Source: Ischnura elegans
Taxonomy: Eukaryota > Arthropoda > Insecta > Odonata > Coenagrionidae
DNA: 64,000 nucleotides
Assembly (NCBI RefSeq): GCF_921293095.1
Contig: NW_025791658.1
Coordinates: forward strand, 6,138,001 to 6,202,000
Reading direction: 5' to 3'
Positions 10,346-22,166 of this stretch are shown here, one piece after another. Both the position numbers and the translations under genes were made by a program. Within the stretch, counting starts at the first letter, position 1; every line of letters begins with the position of its first letter. The notes beneath the pieces are model-generated. The model did not search any database and was not told the DNA's origin. It worked only from the letters and a program-made list of their open reading frames with translations.

Positions 10346-13105
10346 TTGGTTTATACTACTTAACCTGAGACTCAGGATAACTAAAAGATCAGTCTATCTC
10401 ATTGATCTGACTGGTTCAGTTCAGCTAGTAAGGAAAAGGGAACAGCCTAAGCAAATAAATCTGAGAAGCATACTAGGCATTTCCCAGCCAGCCAAATATG
10501 ACAGAGATAAAGGCATAATGGATAGCAGTAATCTCAAATTGTTACAATAGCATTCTTACATAATCAATTTAATGCATTGTAAATTTTGAAAAGCGATGAT
10601 ACATCTCTATGGATGTCTTCAGCTGCAAGGGGCAAGAAAGTTAAGTAATTATTACTACAATCAAAAGCTCAGAGTTGATGTATCTCCAGATTATGCCAGT
10701 ATGAGTGCAAATGGAATTCAGAATTTAACAAATGTCAACCCGATCGTCAGATATTCATTGTAATCACACATGGCAACTGCATTTCAGCTGTGAACTCCCA
10801 TCAAAGTTCTAAGTTGATAAAACATGTTAGCATATGACTTTTGACAAACCATCAATAACATATCCCCTGCAACAGGAAATTTTGGATTCGTATGGAGGTG
10901 GATGATTTTCTATGCAATAAAATAAATCCATACCGGCAATTTAACATTTATTGATGTACTCAAAACATTCTCTAGTATTAGTAACTCAGTTAACATGTAT
11001 TGTAGTAGAGAAAACGTCTAGTGTCCATCGCCATCAATCCTGGAAAATGAGAATTGTAACATTTAATAACCAGCTAAGTAATAAGTCCTTAAAGTAACTT
11101 AAAATTGTTCCACATATTCTGTAACATGGTTATTCAATTTCAAGAAAAACCCTTCATGCACGAATGAATTTATAGTGAGACTAATACTTTTATGCCATGA
11201 AAAACTGCTAACAATGTGGTTTCTAACGCGAGAACAGTAATTTGAAATATTTCAACTTAATCGATCTGAACGAATAGTATTTTTAATATAAAAGTTAAGC
11301 CAAAGATCAACCTAAATTGTAACCACAGTGAGAACGTAGGAATAAATAATCTTATATAACTATTGGGTTAAAAGAAGTAGTTCATTAATTGCATTAGCCC
11401 TAAAAATTGTTGATACTCAAGTTCGTTGATTTACTATCGATTGTAAAAATATGTTCCATGTACTTACATTAAAATAGTCAGCGCAGCAGAGATGGGTTGA
11501 TGCTGACCAAGGCATCTTCTTTAAATCTCTACGTGCTGCAAGGAGCCACTTTTTCCGCAAACCCGGTGAATAAAAACTTTATCCGGCGTTGATTTCATTG
11601 TGATAGTATGCAATTGGCATGAAACAGTATTTTTTTCGATTCCTTTTTGGAAGTTTTCACTTTGAAAAACGTTATATTTTCCCCATCCATATGTTCTTAA
11701 ACATACAGTTACTTGTAAAATACGGTTTTAAGGCACAGATTAATTCACAAAGTCAGAAACTACTGTATCTACGAGTGTAAACATTCCAGTGCCAATGGCT
11801 GTTAGGTCACGTGGTATAGAAGATGGCCGCCGGTTGTTTTGGCGCAAGTTTCAAAATACGATTTTTAATACGTTATAAGTACGTTATATAATGGGAAAAA
11901 ATTGTAACTCAAATTTTTAATCCGCAAAATATGTATTTACCGCAGTTACTACATTCTTTTACAGAACTAAATTTCTCTGGAGCAGGTGCACCTGCTTCTT
12001 ATAGGTGCGAGGTGTACCTTCACGAAGGTACATGAGGGACTTTTCAGATATTTTCCTCTTCAACAAATGCTTTAATTTTAATGGGTTACTGAAATGATGC
12101 ATTACGTTCACCTTATCACCATTTTATACACGGTGTTCTGAATCGAGACCCATTTGCATTTGAGGGGGCAAATAGATACTTAAGTTTATTATTTTATACT
12201 TCCATAGCCCAAATAAAGTGTGTAAGCGCTACTAGCTGGAAGATATTAAATTTTTCTTACAATCAGCTCATTAACTGCACCCCTTCCCTACAGAAATGCA
12301 ATGCAATTTTTTGAAAGAAGTAGGTATGTTAGTATGTAACAAGTAAGTGTAGATGTTTGGTGAGTGAAGGAGATCTAAGGAAAGGTAGTGCCATGGAAGA
12401 ATCCTTCTTCCACGGTAGTGCTACCCTTGCCTTACCCTCCCCGGAATGTAGAGCATGGGTTGATGGAGGGTTAACTACACACCAACGAGGGTACTACCCT
12501 TCATTTACCCTATGTCTACCCACCATGGAGGAGTTCATTTTTATTACAGTGGAAGTTGCGGGCAAAAAGTTTTGCCTGAAATTGGTAAATACATTGGAAT
12601 TAGAATAAACCATTGCAAATTATTTTATTGACTGCTAACTACTTTCTAAAACCCTATTTAATATTTCAACCTTCATTGCTTGTGCAATCATTTAGAAGTA
12701 ATATTTATTTTTACCTCGCATATTCATTTTTTACTATCTTACCAAGCTTGCTTAAATGCTTAAAGTTTGCATCATAAATTGAGACAATATCAGAAGTACT
12801 TCTGATATTAGTCTCAATTTATGATGCAGCCCTGTCTAATGCCATCCAAATAACGCAACTCTCCACAAGCCATGATTGTGGGCAGTGGGTACCTTTGAAC
12901 CCATGTGAAATTCATCTATGAAATAACAAATATAAAATTGTAACCCTTCATGAAAAAAAATTAATGGACATTAAAAATTGACCACTTCATAGCCCAGGAT
13001 TCCTAATTCCATTAAGTATCAATGCCTGATATACATTATAATAATTTCACTGTTACAAATAAATTTAAGATCAATTGCAGATGACCGAATAAAATATCAG
13101 ATCTC
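10346..13105. other. Interior of the array-ended element, no gene recognised
   Basis: AT-rich DNA with no open frame that resembles a transposase. A strong hairpin sits at 12768-12828. The open frame 12357-12608 (83 codons) has no recognisable domain. A small palindromic block occurs near 11980-12030. Confidence 0.4.
12768..12828. repeat. Near-perfect 61-bp hairpin
   Basis: The left arm TGCATCATAAATTGAGAC followed by AATATCAGAAG pairs with the right arm CTTCTGATATT then AGTCTCAATTTATGATGCA. One extra base is bulged and the centre AAGTACTT leaves almost no loop. It could be a cruciform or a tiny foldback insertion inside the larger element. Confidence 0.8.
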
Positions 13106-13405
13106 ATGTCACATCAGAATCCAGACCAGTTGACTCACTTGGAATTTTTCCAGAATAGTTCCAGACCAGTTGAAACTCATAGAATATTTCAGCATAGTTA
13201 CAGAATAGATCCAGACCAGATGCAGACCATCGAATATTACAGCACAGTTACAGACCAGAATTCCAGACTAGTTACAGACCATTTTCCTTTGCCTCTCTGA
13301 AATCCAGACCAGTCCAGTTCTGTTACAGACCAGTTACAGAACAAAATTTAGCCTTTCAGACCAGTTACAGACCAGATCCAGATTAGTTACAGACCAAATA
13401 TTTTT
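13100..13405 (-). repeat. Right sub-terminal array (complementary orientation)
   Basis: Repeated CAGACCAGTTACAGACCAG-type units, the complement of the left array, with drifted forms such as CAGAATAGTT. Density is highest in the last 120 bp before the terminal CCCAGGT sequence. Confidence 0.75.
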
Positions 13406-13435
13406 ACCTGGGTGACTGGATAAGATAGAGACTAA

Positions 13436-15242
13436 GGGTGCGATTCATAGACGACACTGAAATTGCTCACTTTACAAAGTCTCTCTTTACGGTAAAGTGA
13501 GACTTTAGCTAAATTTCGTTTCAGAGTCGTCCCAAGGATCTCACTTTATAAAGTGGAACTTTAGCTCCTAAAGTCTCGATCATGCATTGAAATTTTTGAG
13601 TGTTGGCAATGAACGCTGCGAAAAAGTGAAGAAAAAGATGACACACGATATTAAATGCGTACTTGTTTACATGTTTCTGGCGACTGGGTTTTCGTGTTGT
13701 ATTTTGCTAAGATTTATTAAGCTGTATTTTCTCGTTTTCTCATATTATGTGCAAATGTAAATGAATACTGCGTCATTGAAAGCTTTTCCCCACTAGCTTT
13801 TTTGTTCGTTATTGACTGAGTTGGCTGAATAAAAGCTCACTTTTAATTAGCTTCGTGTATTGGTAATGCCCTTCGATGTTCCCAGCGAAGTAAATATTCA
13901 AATGCTGATATTTTCACGTCATTTTCTATGATTAACTGCATACGGTTGTGTGGACTACATGTTAGTCGAAGTTTGATGGTGTACGTTCATTGAAGGTGGG
14001 TGAAATAGTGAAATTCTCTCGCGTTAACTTGAAACTACCAATTAATTTGAAGATTTACCGATCAGTGGTTGCCTCAGTTGGACGCATATTTTGAATGAGG
14101 TATGGGTGTTTGTTGAATTCTTTTGTGCTTACCAATATTTTAATTCTTGGAATGTTGACCTAAGGGGTTATATATTCTAGAGAAATGGACGAGAATGTAC
14201 AGTCAAGAATATCTATATCATCAAAACCAATGAATGAATGGCCACGCAATGAAACATGTTGAATGTGAGAATGGACTTATATCAATAAATATCTCTTTGT
14301 CTACATTAAAAGATGCCTCGACATATGTGAATACCTAACCCGAGTATCCATTCACGAATATTGCAGTAGAAAATGTCTGTGATGCTGTGTAAATAACATT
14401 TCATAACAATCCTACATCCTCGAGGAAACATTGCTTTGCTGCTGATAATATGGCTATGAAGGAAAGTACGTTTTACTTTTTATTGCTGCCTTTCATGACG
14501 AGATCTTATATCATCATTGTAAACATGCAAATGCATAGTCGAAAAACGAAACAGAAACTCGACTCTAGTTTCACAATCACAGAAACATGTTAAGCGTGAT
14601 ATGGAGGCATACGGAAAGAGTACATTAAGCAAATATTGAATGAAAACGCTTAAAATGCAATACAAGGTGTAGAAACTAGTATTTGGCTGGCCAAACGATA
14701 TGAAAATCAAGTCTTTGTTTACGAAGGCTATTGACGCCAATGTATAAACAGAATTTTGCTATCATATTCAAGTATCTTTAAGGAAAATTCTAGAATATGA
14801 ACGTATAAATAACCTAAGAACTTAACAATTAACTTGTTGTTATTATCACACGACCGATAGAGTTAAACTTCAAAATATAAGAATTGGGTCATCTCCATCA
14901 ATACCGACTCGATATACATTCAGGGAAAAGACATATATTACTTGTCTGGTTATTTCTTGAAACGCGCCAGTTTGCTGCTGTGTTCTCACCAAAAAATTAG
15001 TTCATATTCATTTCCGTAACCCAAATATCTTCATATTTCAACTTCAATAACAGCCGGTGCAGCCATATTTATTCATCCGTAAAGGACACTTTAGCCCTAA
15101 AGTGAGCTCCGGTTGGGCACTTTACGGTAAAGTGACGATTCGGCCATTTTTCCTCTAAAGTGGCGTTTATGAAACGGAAAAAGCAGACTTTAGCCCGGCT
15201 AAAGTATACTTTAGCCTAAAGTGCCGTCTATGAATCGCACCC
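13436..15242. mobile_element. PIF/Harbinger-like non-autonomous element
   Basis: Terminal inverted repeats GGGTGCGATTCATAGACG (left) and its complement with one change (right) are flanked by TAA at 13433-13435 and 15243-15245. A 3-bp TWA duplication with GGG-starting ends fits PIF/Harbinger. Both ends also carry several CTTTA(C/G)...TAAAGTGA palindromic blocks (e.g. CACTTTACGGTAAAGTG near 15118). No transposase was found in 1.8 kb. It sits inside the LINE-A endonuclease frame. Confidence 0.75.
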
Positions 15243-15501
15243 TAAGCCAGTAGATACCGTAGTGGTACAAGTCTACATGCCCACGACAGACTACTAGGAT
15301 GAAGAAGTTGAAGACGTCTACGATGATATAAAGGAAGAAATCAAAAAGGTAAGGGGTGAAGAAAACCTAATTGTTTTAGGTGATTGGAACGCTGTCGTCG
15401 GCGAAGGCCAGGATGGAAGAATAACTGGAAAATATGGATTAGGAAATAGAAATGAAAAAGGAGAAAGGCTGTTAGAGTTCTGCACAGAACACAAATTAGT
15501 G
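15243..15501 (+). pseudogene. LINE-A endonuclease C-terminal part
   Basis: Continues LINE-A: PVDTVVVQVYMPTTDY, a TAG stop, then DEEVEDVYDDIKEEI, and the conserved LIVLGDWNAVVGEG with the catalytic Asp-Asn pair. KYGLGNRNEKGERLLEFC follows. The frame is then broken by the 165-bp foldback insertion. Confidence 0.8.
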
Positions 15502-15678
15502 ATTCTTCGTTAAAACTTTCGCGGGTGCTCGACATTATGATTTAAAACTTTTGGGCTATGTCGCCTTAATTAATCCCTTGAAAAAGCGACCAGCATCGGT
15601 CGGGAAACGTTGGGGCCACCCAAAGCATTGACGCGGCAACATAGCCCAAAAGTTTTTAATCATAATCACAAATTAGTG
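15490..15678. mobile_element. 165-bp foldback insertion with 12-bp target duplication
   Basis: The 12-bp direct repeat CACAAATTAGTG lies at 15490-15501 and 15667-15678. The insertion between them carries 32-bp inverted repeats beginning ATTATGATTTAAAACTTT, with the partner at 15635-15666. Between the arms is CCTTGAAAAAGCGACC, a short loop, GGTCGGGAAACGTTGGGG, a hairpin type that recurs near 20.3 kb. No coding sequence. Confidence 0.8.
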
Positions 15679-17926
15679 GTTGCCAACACTCAATTTAAGA
15701 ATCACATGCGAAGAAGAAACACATGGAAAATGCCAGGAGACAAAATAAGATTTCAACTAGACTATATTTTAGTGAAGCAGAGGTTTAGAAACCAGATAAA
15801 GGACTGTAAAAGCTACCCGGGGGCAGATATCGACAGTGATCATAATCTAGTGATGATGAAATGCTATCTGAAATTCAAGAAATTGAAGAAATCAGCAAAG
15901 AATGCCTGGCAATTAGAGAAACTAAAGGAGCCAAAAAATCAACAGGCCTTTCAAGAAGTAGTGGAGCGCAAGATAGGACTAGATCAGTCTGAAAACTCAG
16001 TTGAGAATAACTGGACTACCTTAAGAAGTGGACTTCAGGAGGCCGCTAGAGAAGTTCTAGGGATAAGAAAATGTGTTAAGAAAAAGCCATGGATCACGGA
16101 TGAAATCCTAGACCTCATTGAAGAAAGGAGAAAGTATAAGAATACGAATACTGAGGAAGGACAGGCTTGCAACAAGAGAATAAGGAACGAGATTTGCCGC
16201 CAAGCGAGGAAAGCCAGAGAAGCGTGGATGAGGAACATATGTGAGGACGTACAAAATAACCTCGTAAAAGGGAAAGTGGAAGCGGCCTATACAATAGTGA
16301 GGAACCATTTCAAGGAACGAAACACAAAATGTAATAGCATAAGGGACAGGAATGGAAACATTCTAATTGAAAACGAAGACAAAGCCGAGAGATGGAAGGA
16401 ATACCTGGAGGAATTATACAACGGGAGCAAACTTAGCTCAAAAGTTCTCGAAGAGGAAAGTGAAGTTGAAAAGGATAACATTGGAGCAAGCATCTTAAGA
16501 TCGGAATTTGACGCTGCAGTAAGAGACCTGCGAAAGAATAAGGCCCCAGGAATAGATGACATTCCAGCAGAGTTAATAAAAAATGCAGGAGAAAAGGTGT
16601 TAACTCAACTGTATAAAACTATCTGCGATATGTACTCAACAGGAGATTTACCTAGTGACTTCGAGAAGAACATCATCATTCCCATGCCCAAAAAGAAGAG
16701 AGCTGAGAAGTGCGAAGAATTTAGGACCATAAGCCTGACGACACATGCATCGAAGATTCTGATAAGAATCATTTACAGGAGAATTGAACGAAGAGCAGAA
16801 GAATTCCTGGATGAGGACTGGACTGGAGGATGATTTCCAATTCGGATTTAGGAAAAGCAGGGGCACAAGGGAACCAATTTTGGCTCTTAGGATGATCATA
16901 GAGAAGAGAATGGAGAAAAACAAACCAACCTTCATAGCATTTGTCGATTTAGAGAAGGCCTTTGATAACGTGGAATGGAATTCAATGCTTAGAATTTTGA
17001 AAGAAATCGGCGTACTCTACAATGATCGTAGAATTATTCATAGTTTGTATAAAAACCAAGTAGCTGTGATCAAATGTGGACCAAATGGTGCAGAAGCGAG
17101 AATAAGAAAAGGGGCGAGACAAGGTTGTGCGCTTTCCCCCTTAATTTTTAATGTTTACATAGAGAATGCCATCAACGAAATCAAGCAGAAAGCTTCGGGT
17201 GTCAATATCCACGGAGAAAAAATTAGTATGCTGCGATTTGCTGACGACATAGCAGTCATAGCCGAGACAGAGAAGGATTTGAAGAAGACGTTGACAAACA
17301 TGGAAAGGACAATGGCCAGATATCAGCTGAAAATCAACAAAAAGAAGACTAAGATATTAGTTTGCAGCAAAAGAGAGGAGGCTAAAACAAACATCAACCT
17401 AGGACAGCATAAGCTTGAAGAGGTGAACGAGTTCTCTTACCTGGAAAGCCGAGTTACCAGCGATGGACGGAACAAGAAAGAAATACACAGTAGAATAGTG
17501 CAGGCGAAGGGGTTTTTACAAAAAGAAGAATCTTCTTACAGCTGAAAACACCAGTATAGAAGTAAGGAAACAATTCATCAGATGCTACATATGGAGTATG
17601 TTTCTCTATGGAAGCGAGGCTTGGACGTTGACAGCAGCAGAGAAGTCAAGAGTGGAAGCATTCGAAATGTGGTGCTACCGAAGAATGATGAAGACAAAAT
17701 GGATTGACCGTGTGAGAAACCAGGAAGTGCTAAGGAGAGTGGGAGAAAAGAGAAGCCTCCTAAAAACATTAAGCAGAAGAAGGGACAGCTTAGTTGGCCA
17801 CATTTTGAGGCACGATGGTCTGATGAAGACAATCGTTGAAGTACAAGTGGAAGGGAAAAAGGGCAAGGGACGGCCCCGAATGAGTTATATAGGGCAGGTT
17901 ATAAAGGATGTAAAAGAGAATAAATA
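15667..17926 (+). pseudogene. LINE-A reverse transcriptase and C-terminal domain (several frameshifts)
   Basis: After the foldback the frame resumes with HKLVVANTQF, FQLDYILVKQRF and DIDSDHNLVMM (EEP C-terminal SDH). A basic linker follows, then the reverse transcriptase: RKNKAPGIDDIPAELI, EEFRTISLTTHASKIL, FIAFVDLEKAFDNVEW (first Asp), GARQGCALSPLIF, and MLRFADDIAVIAE (catalytic Asp pair). Two frame changes are visible: near 16815-16835, where a short duplicated GAGGACTGGACTGGAGG shifts the frame, and near 17515. The last part, from about 17540, has YGSEAWTLTAAEKSRVEAFEMWCYRRM, then DSLVGHILRHD and GRPR. The initial residues of the open frame from 15610 belong to the foldback and not to the LINE. 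Confidence 0.85.
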
Positions 17927-19743
17927 CCGTATATCTCCGAATATAGTCCCCCCCCGAATATAGTCCCCCCCCCCAATTTTGAGACCTCAGTTTTGGGAAA
18001 AATTTTAAAATGTAAAGGAAGGCAATTTTTCTGTGGTTAGCAAGTTAAGATTCTAGATTCGATAAAAACTATTATTTTCTGTGAAGATTAAGAACAAATC
18101 TGTTCACATATTTTCCATCACAACAAAATAACTATACCTAAAACATGTTGTGATCCATTGCATGTATCAGTAATTTATAGTTCCTTAACCAGATGTAATG
18201 AAGAAATGAGAAATTTTTTTAAGTATCCAAGGCTATTGTATTTTTTAAACCTTCACAAATTATTAATATTTTTGATTTCCAAATGACTACAGACAATGTC
18301 AATATATAAGCTTTAACTTAAAGCCCATAAACAGTATTGCATTTGGCCCTGAAACTTCCTTAGATCCAGTGTAACACACCCATCAACTCATCACAAATCC
18401 AAGTGACCTGAAGAATTTAGGAAATCTAAATAAAATTGTGTTAAATAAATTATAAATATTATAAAAATATTGCTATCAAATGCCTGCTAAGCAAAACAAT
18501 TAAACTACAGGACTTACAAATATCAAAGTAATAAAATTAAGAAATAAACTTTTTCCAACAAACATTAAAACTGAAAAAAAATTATATCAATTTTCAATGC
18601 CTCGTCGCGAATCATTGCATAAGTTACACAAAGAGCTTCTGCTCTGCATTTGCGCACAAATTCGACGATATTTTCCTCTAATTCTTTGAATCTGCCGCGT
18701 CGAGACCCCCGAAATGACTTCCGCGATGTATTAGCGCTTTGCTAGCGCTGTAAATACTATGATTTACGGCGTATTCTGCAACGGCTATTTTTAAATTGGC
18801 ATCGAAACTCCGTCTTTGAAGGCCTCTAATCTGCGGCAGGATTGATCCTCATCTTTCTACTTGATCCATCACCTCACTGTTGAACGTAAAATTATTTTTA
18901 ATAAAGAAAATATCGCGGAAATAATTGCGAAACGTTATGCGACGTAATTTATCGATCCTATTTACCCTGACGAATTGAAGATATTCCTCAATAAATTGAT
19001 TACACTTTCGATGCTGAGTCGCTGTATTTCGATCAAATGCAGTAATGCCGGCGCTTCTGGTTTAAAGTCGTCGATTATTGCGCCTTTTCAGAAACAAATG
19101 CATCACCTATTGCGCATTCTTGTTCTGTGAAAGCGGCAGTGGTTGTAAACACGAACCGCACGGACGTATAGTAGCTACGGACGCAATGAAATGCTAAATC
19201 GTCACGAAAGGTTCACTTTATCTGTTTATTTTTCGCAATTATTTAAATCGTGTAGTTATTACATGAGCGACGGGTACATATACTATTGATTCAATTCTAG
19301 TGTTCGATTAATGTAATGATAGTGTGTGTTTAGTTTTCATTTTAATTATTTACTGTTTTGCGTCATTAAGTGATCAGTGTCGATTGAATTATTCTAACAA
19401 TACTTTTCCAAGAAAAATTAGCGGCTACCCGATGGATTCCGTGAAAACGCATATTCGATATGCTATTTGAATCGGAATAATCGTATCTGTACAACATTTG
19501 TGGTAAAAATTGTCTTAATTTCCGGTAAAACGTGGCAGTATTTACTAATATCTCCGATTATAATCCTCATAAATATACTCAAATAGAAAGACTACGAGAA
19601 CATTAGCCATTATGCCGTTATTTATTACTTTATGGTCACCTTTAGTATGCTAAATTGGATTAAACTCGATTATAGTCCCCCCCCCTTACTTTTCCGCGGC
19701 CATTTTTGGAAAAAAAGGGGGGACTATATTCGGAGATATACGG
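17927..19743 (-). mobile_element. Tigger/pogo-type element with CCGTATATCTCCG ends, inserted in LINE-A
   Basis: Terminal repeats CCGTATATCTCCGAATAT followed by AGTCCCCCC occur at both ends in inverted orientation, flanked by TA at 17925-17926 and 19744-19745. Removing it restores the LINE frame ENKY-VAMKRL. On the minus strand, about 18860-18590, decayed transposase can be read: RSFDANLKIAVAEYAVNHS (helix-turn-helix) and, in another frame, RFKELEENIVEFVRKCRAEA with VTYAMIRDEAL (CENP-B-like second domain). The catalytic region is missing. Confidence 0.8.
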
Positions 19744-19835
19744 TATGTAGCTATGAAGAGATTAGCGGATAGGAGAGAGAAATGGAGAGCTGCGTCAAAC
19801 CAATCTTAGGATTGTTGACTGATGATGATGAATGG

Positions 19836-20514
19836 TTATTTCATGCAAAATAACTCTGCCCTTTGTAACAATGAATCAATTTATTGAGTCACGAATACAA
19901 GTGAGTCGCACTCGGAGAATTGCGATGGCCACGGATTCAGTCACAGGTTCGTGCTACGGCTGGCAGGTCTAACTCATGTGGGCTCCAGGACACTACTCTC
20001 AGATAAGGGTGCCAAATCCATAGGGTCTCGTTACCCTGCCAGCACCAAGGGTCCTACACCTGTCTCCCTCCAGGCGGTGCTGCCTTTTGGCGGTAGCGCG
20101 CACTGATTGGAACGCTACAACTTATTTTGGCTTATAAATAGGAACAAGAATAAATATAACAGAGATACCAGATTGAAAATCAGCAGTACATGAAACCAGT
20201 CATCCGCAACATTTCGTCATCTTCCCCCTCCAGTCCTCACACCCTCCCACCTGAAATATAAAAAACGCAGCAAGAACAAAAATCCCAGCGTCATTCCCTT
20301 GAAGAAGTGACCCGCAGTCGGCCGTGAAACGTCGGGGCAATCTCCACTACATCACGCTGCATGCACCCGAATGTCTATCTCTCTTTTAATCATGAGCCGC
20401 GTAAATTTCAATCACGAAACTATTCTGGCTCTTAAAAAAAGTAAAAGTTAATAAATATTAGCAATTACGAAAGAAAAGTACAGTGAGAATTTCACAGCTC
20501 TGTGAAATTTAATA
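19836..20514. other. LINE-A flank with one isolated GAAACGTCGG hairpin
   Basis: No gene. Near 20297-20337 the sequence CCTTGAAGAAGTGACC ... GGCCGTGAAACGTCGGGG resembles the core of the 15.5-kb foldback without obvious long arms. A short inverted repeat AATTTCACAG/CTGTGAAATT lies at 20489-20510. Sequence at 19.9-20.1 kb is moderately GC-rich and unassigned. Confidence 0.5.
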
Positions 20515-21430
20515 CAATGGAACCTGGATCATTCGAACTTCTTTAATTCAAACATTTCTCTTGGTCCCCAGCACTTTATATTCAAACGATTCTAATCATG
20601 GATAATTCGAATCAAGGAATAAATTATTATCTGAGACTCAAAATAATTGTGAATCCATCGGAAAATTTGCTTTACCAGCACTATTGTCAAAAATGACATC
20701 TCGTCAAAATGCATATGATTACGAGTGAAGTTGCTATTTTACAGCAGTTCAAATGTTGTTGAGGGCATTTTAGTGACCGCTGAGGTAGCAATTGTCTGAT
20801 GCATTCAGGCCTGGCCCGAGACCCAGCTTAGCGAGTCCTTGGGGCCACTCCGAGGCAATAAAGCCCGACCCTCCCACTCATTTATGACCATACTCACCGC
20901 AGGAATCCGTTGCATAGTGGTTATGTTTTCAACAGTTTTTTCAGTGATATCCCCTATGAAAAAGTTGTGTATAAAAACATTGTAGTATGATATGAATAAA
21001 AGTAGTATGATGTATTCTTCGATTTTTTCTGTGCCCAAACAACTTTCAAACAAAATTTTAGCATTAAAACTAACAAACTCCCGGACTTAGAGCCTTATTA
21101 CCTTGTATTTACTAACTTTGCTGTTACATATTAACGCTAGAAACCTGTTTAAAATTCCACAATGCTTAAAAAAAAAGTTAGTAATTCTTTTAGAAGAGTA
21201 AATTATTGAAAATCAACTACAATGTTTGGTCAAAAAAATCACTCTTAACGCATTGACTGTGAATTCGTGCTATCATAGGGTTAGAGGGTGGAGTCCAGTG
21301 GGCGGGGTAAGGGATGGGCTGTGCCCTGAATCTGAGGGATGAAAATACCAGGGTAACTCCACCCCCCCAAAAAAAGAGGCTTAAAATATTCTTATGCTAC
21401 TCGTAGCATGAAAACATTTTCAAATTATAC

Positions 21431-21690
21431 AGTAAAACCCCTCTTTTACACTTTTGAGGGGGACAAGGAAAAAAAGTGTAAATCGCGGGAAAGTGTAAAA
21501 TCGAGGTTATGCACAATTTAATGAAAAATAACCCCTTATATATAGTTAAATGTTCTATTTTTCATATGAATCATGTTCTAAATGAATAGTAAGTATAAAA
21601 CCTTTAATTATGATAGCAAAAAATTCTTTATTAGTTCTGAACTCTCAGTGAGGTAGATCAGACAAAACATCAGTCTTCTGAAAGAGATCC
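21431..21690. repeat. Truncated left end of the 38.9-kb Tigger family
   Basis: TA then CAGTAAAACCCCTCTTTTAC, and about 240 bp beyond, match the left end of the Tigger element at 38899 with only scattered differences, including AAAAAGTGTAAATCGCGGG and the shared CTCAGTGAGGTAGATCA. The match is lost near 21670-21690, so this is a 5' fragment. Confidence 0.75.
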
Positions 21691-22166
21691 TTTAACACAG
21701 GACGATAAATAAGTAAATACTGATAAATGAGTAAAACGGATAAACATTTTCCATTAGCTCCATAAACATAAAAGAATCTTCTAAAGTAAAAATATTTTAA
21801 CCTTTGGACAAACTAAACAAAAATATTTGACTTAAAATCCATTTAACATTTAATTAAAAACAATATGTATCAACTTAAACTCTCCTAAGTCTTCTCAAAA
21901 TTTAAAGCAATTAAATATATATGTATTTCATATTATATAGGCGCTGGCAGGAAAGGGTTGAGGTTAGAACAAAAATGTTACTATACTTAACTTCGTAGTT
22001 GTTGAAATAAATATTCCGATTTTAAGGTGAGGTACTTTGTTAATCGGCATTAATGGTAGTATTTATATTTCAAGAGTGTTAATTTTATACATAGTTTTGA
22101 CTGAAAATATGAATTTTATTGCATTGGACCTGTTGATTAAGGACTTCTTCAATCGAATTTTTAGAT

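Larger units (their letters stand above)
10091..13413. mobile_element. 3.3-kb DNA element with array-type inverted ends (GGTCTGTAACT units)
   Basis: The ends are inverted: the left reads CCCAGGTAAAAATATTTGG then GTCTGTAACT, and the right is its complement with ACCCAGGTAAAAATATT. GACT lies directly outside both ends (10087-10090 and 13414-13417), a possible 4-bp target-site duplication. About 240 bp of the left end (10107-10345) and 310 bp of the right end (13100-13405) are packed with roughly 10-12 bp units GGTCTGKAACT, or the complement on the right. No transposase was found inside, so the superfamily is unknown. Confidence 0.7.
3100..19835 (+). mobile_element. LINE-A: non-LTR retrotransposon split into five pieces by later insertions
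   Basis: Endonuclease-reverse transcriptase LINE of an RTE- or I-like type; clade not settled. Its pieces, in reading order, are about 3100-3966, 13414-13432 (plus the TAA at 13433-13435), 15243-15501, 15667-17926 and 19744-19835. The coding frame can be followed across every junction. At the first, NERIVMVK continues into LDKIETKPVDTVVV once the insertions are ignored. The 3' end reads MKRLADRREKWRAASNQS, stop, then a TGATGATGATGA tail. The 5' limit is uncertain: 3100-3460 looks like untranslated LINE sequence but is not proven. A second, 5'-truncated copy of the same family lies at 49.53-49.94 kb. Nonsense codons and frameshifts show the copy is dead. Confidence 0.8.

Noticed and set aside
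12357-12608. 83-codon open frame inside the array-ended element, considered as transposase
   Set aside because: No catalytic or DNA-binding motif, and much too short.
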